Shown here: positions 31,870 to 43,930 of the stretch, piece after piece
How the letters are laid out: the number at the start of each line of letters is the position of its first letter
Position numbering within the stretch: the first letter of the stretch is position 1
Assembly: GCA_902702965.1 (NCBI GenBank)
Contig: CACRXP010000011.1
Coordinates: forward strand, 2,223,626 to 2,287,625
Length of the DNA: 64,000 bases
Reading direction: 5' to 3'
DNA from: Spirometra erinaceieuropaei
Taxonomy: Eukaryota; Platyhelminthes; Cestoda; Diphyllobothriidea; Diphyllobothriidae
Position numbers and translations under genes: made by a program
Notes under the pieces: model-generated
What the model was told of the DNA's origin: nothing
The model's input: the letters and a program-made list of their open reading frames with translations, nothing else
Database searches by the model: none

Positions 31870-31941
31870 GAGAAGAAGAAGAAGAAGAAGAAGAAGAAGA
31901 AGAAGAAGAAGAAGAAGAAGAAGAAGAAGAAGAAGAAGAAG
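31870..31941 (+). repeat. (GAA)n microsatellite, about 71 bp
   Basis: Uninterrupted GAA/AGA triplets. The Glu-, Arg- and Leu-run frames across it are artefacts of the repeat. Confidence 0.97.
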
Positions 31942-32189
31942 GGGGATCAGTTGGTTCAAGACGACGTTGTCCTCACGATTGTTCAGGGAGGGTGGGTTGG
32001 AGGGCTGCCACCGGGGAAGTGGATCCGGATTCTCCACATGCCTTGACCGGAATGAGGAAAGGAAGACAGGCTCGCGCCAAACACTTCTACAGCTCAATTC
32101 GACCGCTACGAACCATTGAAACAAAAGAACCCTACTCCTTCAAATCTGCCAGATGCGTATCTGTATACACCCCTGATTATGGACAGAAA

Positions 32190-32570
32190 AACATTACTGA
32201 CAAAGACACAGAAGACTGGAATGGCCATTTCTGAATCATTAGCCGTCGTTAGCCAGTCGTACCAAACCCCAAACACCTGGGGCTCAATCCCACGACCTGT
32301 AAGTTAGAGATCCAACGCATCCAACCAACAGGTCGCGAGATCGAGCCCCAGGTGTTCCAAACTTCAGGGTTGAGTATGACTTGCTGACAACGGTTAGTGG
32401 GTTAGAAATGGCCATTTCAGTCGTCCTTGTCTTTGTCGGTAATGCCATTCTGCCTATATCATGTACCGCTGTGAGGCTGTTGGTTCGGCTCGAGAGAGAG
32501 AGCCCGTAAGGCACAACGGGACGAGTGAGTTCCGTAGAAACGATCGATGAGCGTCCCTCTACCAGACTCT
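32190..32570. repeat. TL-SINE head-to-head pair (fold-back)
   Basis: A minus-strand body and partial head (about 32190-32300) meets a plus-strand partial head, body and module 2 (32327-32570). The arms facing each other (ACACCTGGGGCTC... at 32272 and ...GAGCCCCAGGTGTT ending 32355) are complementary, and both heads are cut in about the same place. The minus copy keeps most of the hammerhead (32214-32258, with CTAACGA instead of CTGACGA); the plus copy reads CTGACAA. Confidence 0.75.
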
Positions 32571-33689
32571 TGATTAATTCTCGGACTCGACCCAACGTCA
32601 TAGTTGGCTTGGTGAGGAAACATCCGAAATGTACGTATGTATCCGTCTGTTAGCCTACTGCGTTTACCGTGCATACCGTCGGCACTAAAAGTGCAGGAGA
32701 CGTTTGCCAACCACGCATTCGTAATCCTTGACCTGCAAATGTCCCACAACCGAAATAACAGTCATCCTATAAGGCTCTTATCAAAAGTACTCTAGAAAGG
32801 CATCCGTCGAGCTATTTTGAACTTAGGACGGAATTCGGACGCTCCGCCTGGCCTCGGAACTGCGATCCCTAGTTCTCACAGGTGGTCACATGACGAAGAA
32901 CCAGACTGGGAGACTGGGGTGGTCATCTGTGAATTATCTGTTGTCTAAGACGCATTATGTGCTAATTCCATGTAGGCAGATCTGAGATCTTAATCCAGAT
33001 CCAGTTGCTTACTAGTGGAGTCACCGGCCATAAACTACCAGCGAGTCCTGGGTATGCCAAGCCGACGGCACCGGACAGTGGACACTTAAGTCTCGTTTGT
33101 CTTTGTTGCTGCTACCTCTCGAGCGCTTATACTTATTGAAAAAGTGCCCCTCCTCCCCTCTTTGTCGGCGGTGGCTTATACGGAGAGCGGGGGGGAGAGG
33201 GCGGGACATGTGATTCATGCTGAAACCTGCAAATGCTGGTACAAGCATGTCCCTGCATTGGCCGGATCGCCTACAAGGGACCCGCCCACGTCGGCGCGGG
33301 ATGAGAGGGGTCGCTTAGGAATGTAGGCTAAACCCTGGCCCCCCCGTGATCGGTAATATTGGCGAGCATACTGTCTCTCTCTGGCGGTCGCCATTTCGGC
33401 GGTCGCCATTTCGGCGGAGTCGGAGGCCTGTAGACCGTTAATGTGCACAGCACGTCCCCTACGTCCCACGGCGTATGCGTGAGCACGTGCAGGAAGCCCT
33501 AATGTGCGCACGCAGGTGCGCATGGATGCGCGGTCCCCTTGGCAAGCCTCCCCCCGCCTTTACAGTCGTGGCGTGGATCGATAGGCATGTCGCCAGCTGC
33601 TGGAACCCTGCTGAACAGTTTAGGCCCGCTTGTGGAAACTGGAGCACACGCCAAATGCTGTGGACTATGAAGCCAAAAGGGACTGGTAA
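32571..33689. other. Unassigned sequence
   Basis: GC-rich around 33.1-33.6 kb with overlapping frames on both strands but no motif; a tandem of CGGTCGCCATTTCGG (33385-33415, two units) is visible. Confidence 0.4.
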
Positions 33690-34620
33690 AGTGATTGTTT
33701 CAACGTCTCAAGTTTCTGACCTCCGATTCGGACACTAAAGTCAGCTCGTCAACACAATTCTTGGAGAAACTTAAAGGAGTAAGTCTCCTGCCAAGCGATA
33801 TCATGGTTTCCTTTGATTTCACGTCCCTTTTTTCTTCTATCCCACAGGACCTGGCAGTCGAGGCCATCGATCTACGCCTACGAGAGAAATACGACGAAAC
33901 GGAGAATCGCCTCGGAAACGCCTAAATCATCCAACTCCTGAAGTTCTGTATCAAGATGTACTTTACGTTCGACGGAGCAATCTACCAGCAAGTGAAGGGA
34001 ACATCAATGGGCTCGCCGATTTCGGGATCCATCACCGAGGCGGTCCTACGACAGTTAGAGTCGCTGGTCTTTTAAAACCACAGACCGAAATTTTGGGTTC
34101 GGTATGTGGATGATACCTTCATCGTCATCGAAAGGGATAAGGTGCTGACATTCAAATAACGTCTCAACGCTGTCCTCCCGGACATTCGATTTACGATGGA
34201 GGAGGAAGAAAACAACCAGCTGGCCCTCCTGGATGTCCTCGTCTGCCGCAATGATTGTGGTGGCCTAAAAGCCAAAGTGTTCAGGAAAGCTACAAACACG
34301 ACGCAAGTACTGAATTTCAACAGTAACCACCCGATCGGTTACAAACGCAGCTGCGTAAGAACGCAATACCGACGCGTTAAGACGCGCTGCAGTGAAGACA
34401 AGGTTACCGAATTGCAATATCTTCGACGGGTACTGAGAGCCAACGGCTACCCGAGCAACTGTGTCCACCAGTGCGTACACAGACGAAACCAGAAACCAGA
34501 TCAAACCGGCCCTAGATTTTAGCGAGCACTTCCGTCGTTTCGGAAACCGTCAGCCGCCTTCTCGCTCTTCTTGGAGTTGGGGTTGTACACAGGCCGGAAG
34601 CAATAATCAGGCAGCAAGTC
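33690..34620 (+). pseudogene. PLE-F reverse transcriptase and connector, most complete copy
   Basis: Plus strand from about 33695: TKVSSSTQFLEKL, then motif A in DIMVSFDFTSLFSSIPQD (Asp of the catalytic site), ENRLGNA, a stop, YFTFDGAIYQQVKGTSMGSPISG, a stop after ESLVF, then KFWVRYVDDTFIVI with the catalytic YVDD at 34103-34114, a further stop, and ENNQLALLDVLVCR. The connector follows (VFRKATNTTQVLNFNSNHP, CVRTQYRRV, ELQYLRRVLRANGYPS) to about 34520, where another stop and a frame change precede the endonuclease. Four stops and one frameshift; all catalytic Asp residues of RT are present. The N-terminal domain and motif 1 (GLPKVHK) are missing. Confidence 0.88.
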
Positions 34621-35103
34621 ATGAGGCCAAAAGACCCGCTGCCACGGCAGGAAACGTCTGGAGTCGTTTACCGGATCTGGTGCAGTTGCGGACAAGGCAG
34701 TTACGTCGGAGAAACTGGCAGATTACTCTGGACGCGAATTTTTGAGCACGCAGCAGCAGTGAGGCGGGAAGACGCTAGCTCTCAGATGTCGGCTCATTCG
34801 ACGGGACCCGGTCATATTTTCAAGCTTCACGAGGCCGAAATCCTCGCAAGGGGTTACAACCACGTGAGTCGCGAGCTGCTCGAATCATGGTTCTCAGGTC
34901 CGCAATCCATCAACAAGCGCAATGACCTCCCGGTACCATATTCAGTGTTGAGACATTCCCTGAGCATAGGAATCAGTCACGTGGGGAGGGCGCGGGCGCT
35001 CAACTATCCTGGAGACAGCGGGCCAAATGGCCGAGTAATCTTCACGTCAGTATCCAACACGGATGACGAAATTGCGACAATTAACGACTCGGACGCAGAC
35101 TGA
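34621..35103 (+). pseudogene. PLE-F GIY-YIG endonuclease domain
   Basis: 160 open codons in a frame shifted against the RT. VVYRIWCSCGQ at residues 15-25 (GIY), YVGETGR at about 28-34 (YIG), conserved Arg of TRIFEH near residue 40 and EH after it; GHIFKLHEAEIL, SRELLESWFSGPQSINKRNDL and the tail SNTDDEIATIND complete the domain. The active-site motifs are all conserved in this copy. It ends in a natural stop at 35101-35103, after which the 3' UTR begins. Confidence 0.88.
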
Positions 35104-35290
35104 CGAGCCGGCATCGCCTTAATTAAGATCCCCAGCGGTGATCACGACAGCTGTTAATTATAGTACGTATGTGGCCCCACGGCAGTTACGTACTATAAAT
35201 ACTGCAGTCTTTGTGCTTCCAATACCTTTATATGCAACCGTCTCTGATGATGGGTTCGAGTGAAAAGGGACGAAATTAAACACAGACGAA
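35104..35290 (+). repeat. PLE-F 3' UTR with hammerhead remnant
   Basis: Shared ATAAATACTGCAGT (about 35195) and TCTCTGATGATGGGTTCGAG (35241-35260), after which the sequence leaves the family: stem II partner and GAAAC are not in register, though GAAA occurs at 35272. The core is broken. Confidence 0.6.
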
Positions 35291-36339
35291 GAAATCAAGC
35301 TCACAATTCTTCATGTGGGCGCTCTAGTGAGGACTGTTCCCTTCCAGACAGTTGAGCTGGTCAGTCACTCGGGGCAGGTCGTTTTGGAGCCTGACTCCCA
35401 AAACGGGCACCGTTTAGGGCTTGCCGAGAAGGTTGGGAGATCATGCACTTCATCTGACGACGTGCTTGCTTATGGAAGAAAAACAGCACAACCCAAAACA
35501 GCGTTCAGAGGCTAATCCAAGCAGGCAAAATCCAAGATCATCATCCAAAGAATACCTTCCCACAGGTGTCTCGTACACTGAAGCGAACCAGTTAGGGGAA
35601 ATCTACCCACGATTTCTACGAGCGGGGGAAATTCAGGGAGCCTCTCTTCGGCAATCTGCGCCGAGCAATTCAGGGTGGAAGACATGACGATTTGAGGGTC
35701 ATGACTTTGGTTAGTACTATGTACACGCAAATAATTTGTTGTCTTTTTTTTATAAAGACAGCATTTAGGGCATTCCTTGGCGTAAGCGTTCTGTACGAAT
35801 CATTTACACTGTTGTGCAAAGGTTATCCTGAATGTTTTTCGGTATTTTCGTCAGATCAGCAAGCGCCTGCTGGTTTGCCCATGGCAGAAATAACTGTCTC
35901 GCACCCTAAAATCGATCCCAAGACCGCCCCGTATCTCGTTAACGTAACAATATCCAATACTACTACAACGTCAGCGTTGAATGCTGTTCATAAGGCCTGC
36001 GAGAACGATGTCAGCCAAGTCAACCCCCAATCATGTCATTCCATGTTAACACACTCAATACGTCGCATGTGTCTCACACCTTAGCAGTCTTCGTAGTATT
36101 CTTTAAAAAATAAGCGAAACTTTAATTTTGCCCCTTATACCATCTTTTCTCCTTCATTAACAAGGTTAAGGCGACAGACGGTGGTGCCTTTAATAAGTAA
36201 TTTTGCTTCGGTAAGACTGAACTATAATCGCCCTTCCCCCTCCTAAAATCCATGCTTTCATTGCTGCTACTCACTTTCGTTGGTTAGACGTCTGTAGTTG
36301 ACTGTGTACATCGGTGACGACTGAGGTAAAGGCAGGACA
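35291..36339. other. Unassigned sequence
   Basis: A 130-codon plus-strand frame (35692-36084) shows a hydrophobic stretch near its start (ICCLFFIKTAF) but no family match; low confidence of being a gene. Confidence 0.35.
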
Positions 36340-36805
36340 TGTGTCTCCCTTCTGGGGACAAAAGGTCTGTAAGTGTCCGCTATGCCAGGATCAGCAAACC
36401 GTGGCCCTCGCAGCCTGGTATGCATTGGCAGTTCTCCGGCTCTTGATTCCCTGCCGTTAGATGTGCTTGCGTTCCCACTGGGTATATAGGTTGTGGGGAT
36501 GGCTGCCCAGTCATCATCCTCGCCCTCTGACCCATCGAGGTGTTACTGTTGTTGATTAAAGTGTTGGTCAACTGTTTTTTGCGGACGAGGGGGTGTGGAG
36601 TGGAGCGCCAAGGTGGGAGCTCGGCCGCGTCATCCACCTGCGCCCTCCCCCCCCCCTCCGTCACCGGTCTTCTTGACTCTGTCTTGGCACCGGGCTCAGG
36701 TGGGGAGAGTCGAGTGCGTTAGATGCAGCGAAAGTCTATTATCACTATAAACTAATCCATGCCTGCTGCACCTTGCTGTGCAGCACACGGTGGACATCGT
36801 CGGAA
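36340..36805 (-). repeat. XR dispersed repeat, copy 8 (long)
   Basis: Minus strand, from GATGTCCACCGTGTGCTGCAC near 36800 through GGTGCCAAGACAGAGTCAAG and TTGGCGCTCCACTCCACACC to the CAGGGAATCAAGAGCCGGAG, GGCCACGGTTTGCTGATCC end. Same order as copies 2, 5 and 10. Confidence 0.7.
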
Positions 36806-37352
36806 TCGATGGGCAAACTGCCGTGTCTCCAGACACGGCCTTTTCCAGCCTCCCTAGCCTCTTTCCCACCCTCCTCCTCCTCCTCCTCCTCCTCCCCTCC
36901 GGCAAAAAAGATCTTATGGAACAAACGACAGCGACCCCGTAGGCGACCAAAGATATTTCAGACATCCTCCTCCCCCCTCTCCCCATACAAGCGTGACAAC
37001 CCCATGAAGAATTCGGCAGCCGCTTGGGATGAGTAATCAACTCTGTTCAGAGATAATACTGCTTGCCCCATCGCGGCTAAACGAGCCAGAATATGCGTCC
37101 TAAACAGATGTTGGATAATCACTTCGTAGCTCGCGGACACAAAGTGCGCGGTCGAAATGCTATTCGGCCTCACACCCATCCTCGCCTCCGTCCGATATTT
37201 GCCGAAGTGACCCTGCCCACTCCGGTAGCCTGAAATGTTCATTCTCTTTGGCACAATCCACTGGACAATCGGTCGGAAAAGAGGGCAGGTCTGGAGACCC
37301 CGGGAAATGATGTGTTAAAAGATGGACATTGAAGTTCCCAGTAGGGCCCGCT
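36806..37352. other. Unassigned sequence
   Basis: Includes a (TCC)n run at about 36871-36897. Otherwise not recognised. Confidence 0.4.
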
Positions 37353-38240
37353 CCTGCCAACAAGGATAACTAGAGAATGTGGATGCTGGTCATATCCTCT
37401 TCAGTAACGGACATCCAAAAGTAGAGCCATGGGATGCTGGAGTCGCCTTTATCATCAGGAGCAACATCTTGGAATGATTGCCGTGCCTGCCACAGGACAT
37501 CAACGACCTGCTCATGACCCTTATCCTGTCCCTCCTCGGAAGCAAATTTGTAACCGTCGCCAGTACCTACGTCCCCCTCTCCTCCCCCCAATGGCCACTT
37601 CCCAGGACCCCAGCATACTTCTATCGACTGTTCAGAAGGCGGGCAGTTTGGTTGCCCTTGGTGATTTCAATATCTGCATTGGTGCTGATGACTGTACCTG
37701 AGAGGGGGTGCCAGGGTGCCAGGGATCTGCAATTGCAACTACAAATGACTCCTTCTTCTCCAGGCCTGCATGGAAGTCAGCCTTCTCCTGATCAACATCT
37801 TTCCCCCTACAATAAGAGAGGAAATGACGCGGATGACAGCTGCTGGGGCGAGATCTCATTTCTTAGCCGTACCTATTAGGGTTAGGGTTAGGGGGTTAGA
37901 GTTAGGGGTTGGGGATTAAGGTCAAGGGTTGGGTTAGGGGTCAGGCTGGGGCTGGTCTCCTGCAGGTACGGCTACGAACTGAGATCCGACCGCTGCTGGG
38001 CTACGTCCTTATCAGAAGGAATGACCAAAGCGATGTGACGGTAACCAGGACGATGTGCGTTTCAGACCGTTGGACGAACAACCGCCTTGTCGTCTCCAAG
38101 ATGCGGATGTCACTGCAATCGCACAGCCGACCGCCAAGTACGTCGACATCAGATGAGTTAAATGCTGTATTCCTTGATACGACTGAGGGCCAATTGCATT
38201 TTAGTAGCTGCATGAACTTCAAAATGGAGGAAAAGTCAAA
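37353..38240 (+). pseudogene. Non-LTR retrotransposon endonuclease (APE type), split and decayed
   Basis: Piece of the apurinic-type endonuclease of a LINE, probably RTE/CR1-like. Reading across frames: VDAGHILFSNGHPK, GVAFIIRSNILE, stop, LPCLPQDINDLLMTLIL, then after a frame change LSTVQKAGSLVALGDFN with the conserved GDFN at 37660-37671, then LLLINIFPPT, and beyond an insertion LLGYVLIRR, WTNNRLVVSKMRM and ELNAVFLDT. The catalytic Asp-His pair expected in the last motif (usually SDHRLV) is replaced by Asn-Asn (38077-38082). A 144 bp TIR element interrupts it at 37848. The RT domain is absent. Clearly dead. Confidence 0.8.
37848..37991. mobile_element. Small TIR element with TTAGGG core inserted in the LINE
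   Basis: TIR of about 23 bp: GATCTCATTTCTTAGCCGTA on the left (from 37851) and the complement of GGTACGGCTACGAACTGAGATC on the right (to 37986), two mismatches. The core (37875-37955) is made of TTAGGG units with TTAGGGG, TTGGGG and similar variants. The flanks carry the direct repeat GCTGCTGGG at 37839-37847 and 37992-38000, which fits a 9 bp target duplication. Removing the element and one repeat rejoins the LINE endonuclease region. Confidence 0.75.
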
Positions 38241-41104
38241 CCTGAGGTGCATGCCAATATCCAGATCTAAAGAGCGGGTTACACACGACAACGACAGAAC
38301 TGACACCAATAGAGCGGCACACCTCCGACGTCGAAGTTTAGCAACAGAAGGTGATGGGAATGCGAAATGCCTGGATGTTTCGCAGTACTGAATAAGCCCT
38401 GGAGGCCGGAGTTCTGGGATGAACTTCTTGTCCACCCAGTTTGTCTGTGGCTCCAAAGGTATCAGAACAACTCAAGCACACAGCTCCGACGGAACAACCC
38501 ATCACTTCTGTAGTTTTGATCCTATGATCAAGGAGACGAGGCCCGTTTTATCCGAAGCGGTACGAATCAGGAGGTTGACTTCTTTCCACTGTGTTTGGGA
38601 TCAGCATATGGCCATACCCAAATGGGATAGCTACTGATATGTCCTTATTATATGGGCAAATTTGAGTTATGCCCTTGACGACGTCATCAAACACCGAGAT
38701 ACATCGGCAGACGGAGTTTACTCCAGATACTAATCTCTTGCATAGAAATAATATCTGGTGCGCATTGGCGGTGGCGTCCAGTCTAGAACGAGTTGGATAT
38801 AGGTGTGTTCCAAGTTCATAGGTGTAGACTGGTTACTAGCAGAGATGGATACATTCAGATCGTCGATGCGCGGGGGAGGATAAGGATCCAATTTGGTTGT
38901 CGAACTGACGATTAGATATTAGTCATCGCAGATGTGACCAGGAGCTCCCGCGTTTATGAAGAGGGACTGTTGGGACTGTTCATGTCGAATCTTACATCGG
39001 TTACAGGATGCCCACTTTGTTAGGCGATCATTTTCCTCTTTGACCTTCTCTGCGATGGAAACCTGGCTTAAATTCAGATTTTACCGGCAGATCGTGGTAG
39101 GGAGCTGTGAGATTGCCATGTAGCAGTTCTTTGTGATTTACCAACAAGGAATCTAGAGTCTGGTTTGCAACCAGCCAATTTACATGGGATAGCACAGAAG
39201 GCACACGTTTGATTCATTTCCATCTGTGCGCGCCACTTCTAACCAGGTGGACCAGAGAGTAACAGAGTCCTCCCCTGTGTCTCAGTCCAACCGTTAAGAA
39301 CAACCGAACATTGACACCCAGCCCAGTTTAACAGCCAGGAGTCTCGCGAGTCAGAAGGGGACGGAGAATTTTCCGGCCGAGCCAATGCCATTTTCAGACT
39401 TTACGGTTTGAGGATCCACTAGAAGTATGAGGCCGTGAGGGCGTTGACACAGCGCGCCGGCTAGAAACCTTCGGAGGGTCGCCTCGCCTTTCACAGCTAG
39501 GGTAGGATGGGTGGGAGATGAAGGTTGCATCTCGTCCGTTTTTGGAGAAGCAGACTTGTCCGTCGTGAATGGTTTCCCTGTAAAACCAAGAAACTGACTT
39601 CCGAGTAACCAAATACTCGTTTTGATTTCCATAGCACCGGGGTTGGAGGCTGGGAGACGTCTCCTGACGCCAAAATGACAGAACTCCACCCAGCGAAGGG
39701 GGGGGGGGCGTAGGTAGTACCGGTCAATTTTCCAAGAAGATCAAGGAGCGGTTGAGTGAGTATAATAATCGGGGCATCACCGGAAGCCATCAGTGTCCTT
39801 GCGGGATGATTTCATAGGTCCGGTCGTTTTGTTTACTTTAACTTTGAAAAGAGCCGAAAATAATCGTGACAAAATCTAGAGTCCATCAGGAGCTTTTCCT
39901 CCTTTAGTTACCAGTCTGTATGCTTTCTAACGAACTCACACTGGCTCACTCGCAGAGGTGACATTTCAAGGCGCAAGTCTAAACATACGGTATGCAACTC
40001 ATTCTCTGAAGTTGAATGCTTGTCACGCAGATCACTGACTGTCAGAATGCAGCGATGGGTTTGAAAAAGTGTCACAGTCAAGTCCTATCAGCTAAATCAT
40101 GCGTATCAGGCGATTATGATGGGCGGAAAGGTAGACAACCGCCTAGTTATTCCTCAAAACTCGAAGGAAGCACAATGGAATGGCATGTCTGTTAAATATC
40201 GCAACATCAATAGTGCAAGGACCTGCAATGATTACACCGAAAGTCTACTAAACAGCCCTCAACAGTACTGAAATATAACCACCCCCCCCATCCTGGAATC
40301 CATGCTTACATGGTTGCTACCTGTTTCTGTTGGATAGAAGCCTTTATTTTGCTATCAACCAATGGAATTATGCTTTGGACAGCATGTTTGTCATTTTAAT
40401 TTCCATGAAATCTAATAGTACAACCGATGTTTTACCGTCTGCCTTGAAGCTTACTTATTTGCTCGGCCGCAGCGAGCATCATAAAGCCGCAACATAATGA
40501 GGATTTACTCATATTAATATGGTCCGAAATCACCAGTCAGACGCACCCGAGGGTTCATGCAGGTCCAGTTGGCCAATGAGCATTTCTAAGTTAGATGGCA
40601 CTGCTGCTGGGATCCCACTCCATTTTCTGGGGTCGGGACTGTGCAGTCACTTGAGAGCAGTGCTTACCTGATGAGAAGCTGAGCGATTTGGCCAGGTCCT
40701 AGAGCTCAACAACTACTACCCTCGCAGACGGCCATACAACGACGAGCAGTCGGCACTCACGAGGTATCACCGATAAGGTGCGGGATCGTTTCGGATCTAC
40801 CTGGCTAGCTGGACAAAGAGCCTTACGGCGCAGAAAGGCAGGAAAATTAATGAGGAGAGACAGTGCGCATGAGGAGGATTAGAATATTGCGGAAAGTTCG
40901 AAGATAAAAACAATACAAAAAAGGGAGACATGTACTGAGCTCACCAGGGATCCCACCTTTTCGCATGACATATGACCTTCTGCCCACGTAGTGGTCCCGT
41001 CTTTGTGAAGGGGTCCGAAGATTATAGAGGTTTATTCTGTGTCCTTTGGTCCAAAAACGGGCTGCCATTCCAGAACAACCAGCTACAGTGACCGATCTAT
41101 TGAA
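38241..41104. other. Unassigned sequence
   Basis: Nearly 2.9 kb in which I recognise nothing. Minus-strand frames at 39.35-39.8 kb overlap each other and carry no motif. A poly-C/poly-G run is at about 39700-39710. Confidence 0.4.
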
Positions 41105-42050
41105 ATAATGACCGCAATTATGAAACACGTTTTAGATCAGGAGGTGTTATTTAAGTAGAGTTGTAATTTTAACTGTCGTGCAGCGTAATCCCAGGATAGT
41201 TCAGGCGCGCCGGGACATTAGCTTTCGAATGCACTTCAAAATCCGTACTTGGTGAAACTTTTTCATTTAAGTAACATGGTTTCTCGGTTATTTTCGGTGT
41301 CTGGATGGTTTTAAATATATTTTACAAAAACCAAGACCAAAAATGTACTTTTCATGCACATTTTGTGGCAGACCACCTTATTTTTGAAGTGTTTACTTTC
41401 AAGAAGGATGTATTTAGGTCTTAAAAGGTTTTTTCATTCCCATCTAAGTTTGAGCTTGATCTGCCGTTGCATTTGCTCCTGAGGTTCCCTATCTACGGTC
41501 TGCACAATTTATGTGTAAGGAAAATCATGCATTCCCATATGTCATTATGAATATATCATATAAGGTTCACGAGACCTTTCAGTGGATGGGAACTATGCTG
41601 TTTACTTCATGCGCAGCCTTAGTAAACGGGCAGATACCATGCTACTGAAATAGTCATTGTAGGGTCTCAAAAAGTCTCATGATTGGAAACTTTTTAAAAC
41701 CGCAACATTTACTTTCTTCGAGCATAACTTTTGAAAAAAATGCGTGATTTGCTGTCAGGTGCGTCCAAAAAATAACGCTTTTGTTTATGCTTCCATAAAA
41801 TATATTTGAATTTCCAGGGGTACCGTAAATCAATAGAGGAATACGTACTGTTCATATAATCGTTTATTTCCAAGTGGGGATTTTGCAGGTTAGTGGAAAA
41901 AGGCGAATTCGAAATCTAACGCCCTGGTATGCCTGAAACATTGTAGGAGTATGCTGCATGGTAATCGAAATTATAACTCCACTTTTTAACCCCTCCTAAT
42001 CGAAAACCTATTTCAGAATTTCGGGTAAAATTCCATGAGATCGGTCACTT
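41105..42050. mobile_element. FB-AT fold-back element, copy 2 (diverged)
   Basis: Left part reads ATTTAAGTAGAGTTGTAATT and CAGCGTAATCCCAGGATAGT; right part reads CTGCATGGTAATCGAAATTA and TTCAGAATTTCGGGTAAAAT. These correspond to the two ends of copy 1. Length and AT-richness agree, but pairing of the halves is weaker. Confidence 0.6.
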
Positions 42051-43930
42051 AATTGTGCATTTTGGATAAATCATCCGCTCAAGTTTGTGATTTCTTTGGT
42101 TCACCGAAGGTTGTTCATTTAGAGACGGGACAGTCCGCGATATAAGTTCTGTTTGACCATCTGCTAAGGGATAGCTGGATTTTCGCAGCCGTCTCTTGAG
42201 AATTCAGAGACCTATGAAAAATGGGACCTTAGAATCCTCTGTGCGGCTTGGCTGAGAAATTGGAGCGGGGTTCAGCCACAGCCTAGTTAGCTTGCGTTCT
42301 GAATTTTTGGCGTAAGATTCTGAAGACTGTTTATTTAGCGTGGAACGTCGTTCGGCACTTGAGTGATTTCCCATAACGTCCTGTTCCTTCATTAATTTTA
42401 CCACCTGACAGCATGACCTTGAGGTTCTTTTGAAAAGGTGCCGATGCCCGGGACATGACAGTTTGACCACAGAGACGGGGGTGCTTGAGAAAACCACAAC
42501 CTATCTCCAACTCTGTTTTACTCTCAGTCTTTCTACCCCCTCTATACTTAGACATCTTCGTCACCGACTCCCTGGGCGCACACCAGGGGAGAGGGCAAAC
42601 AATGTTCATGTGATATCTTACGTTCCACAAGAGGGCTGAGGGAGATTAGGGGGCTGCGTTATAGTGCCTTTCTCGTGGCTAATAATTACAGGCTAGACTT
42701 TGATGATGGCAAGCCAAAGTGGCGACGTTCGCTGTTTGAATTTGGCGCCGTCCATCTTCCTTTTCAGCCCTAGCTCCGGCTCGGTATGTCCTTCCTCTTC
42801 CTCTCTCTCTCTCTGCCTCCTTTGAGTAGACTGGTTGCGGAACAGATTTACTGGTGAGGCCGCAACCTTGGCTATCTATCCTCTCTGTCTCTCCCCCGCC
42901 CCCAAGCCCCCTAAGCCTGATGCCTGCTTAAGCATCCACGCGGACTCGTTTTGATGTGGGACTGTGGCAAGTACTGGCTTCGCCAGCGTACGCGAGCACA
43001 GGCGTGCGGAAGCCACCTTTGAGAGAGGCGGTGAGGGAGAATGTGCGCCTCAAAGTGTAGTACCTTTCCGGGACTGTGTCGTCGCCAGTGGACAGACTGC
43101 CCTCACCTGCCACGCACATACTCTGTGTGCCCCGAACGCATACCAGGCAAGACGCTGGACCGAGTTGAGCAAACTCTTGGAAAAAACGCACCCCCTGAGT
43201 CCTACGGGTTTGCGGGAAAAGCCTGGGTAGTCGCCACTTGGCTCTGACCTATTTTTGGACGTTCGTGAGGGGCGCAGTCAGATTTCATCGGCGAAACCAG
43301 GTCAGTGCATATAAAGCCAGAAATAAGGCCGAAAACATCCTATTACGTTGCCGCAAAAGGGTTATGCTAGTCTGTCGATGTCCGCGCAGGCATAACACCG
43401 CCAGAATTTCCCCCACTGGTTTTCAATATGATTGTCAGTCACTGTGTGTGTGGTCTCTGTTTCTACGCTACTTACAGGACGCAGGCGAAGCCGACTGAAA
43501 CGAAAGATGATTTCGCTGCCCAGCACTGCGCTCCAAGCAATCCTAGATCCGTTCATTTGACTTCAGATTCTGGTTAGATTGGGCCAGCAAGGCCAGTGGA
43601 TCATGGCCTTTGTTTTGAACGATTGAGTAGTAGAGTAAGTGGCAGTCTGGAGTGCTATCCAAAGTGCGGTGACCACGCTTTCTCCTTTGGAGTTCTCTTG
43701 CACCGCTTGAATGTGGCATTTGGGGCAAGGAGGCAGAGATGACTTCTGTGTCTGGTCCAGACTATTATAGATACTTCTGCTGGTTGAGATATCTTGCGAC
43801 CATCTGCCAGACCATCCCACCCCCTCAGACAAAATCTACTTTGGGGAAGTTCAAGTCAGCGAACGCACGTCTTCGATTATTCTTCATCAGGTCAGTGCAT
43901 TAATATATGTATTTATTTTGAAGCAAAGGA
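42051..43930. other. Unassigned sequence
   Basis: No feature recognised; short frames on both strands. A CTCTCTCTCTCTC run is near 42800. Confidence 0.4.

Noticed and set aside
31833..32234. 133-codon acidic protein and the Arg-run and Leu-run frames on the other frames and strand
   Set aside because: All are translations of the (GAA)n microsatellite.
37875..37955. A real chromosome end or fused telomere
   Set aside because: The TTAGGG units are bounded by inverted repeats and a target duplication inside a LINE, so they belong to a small element.
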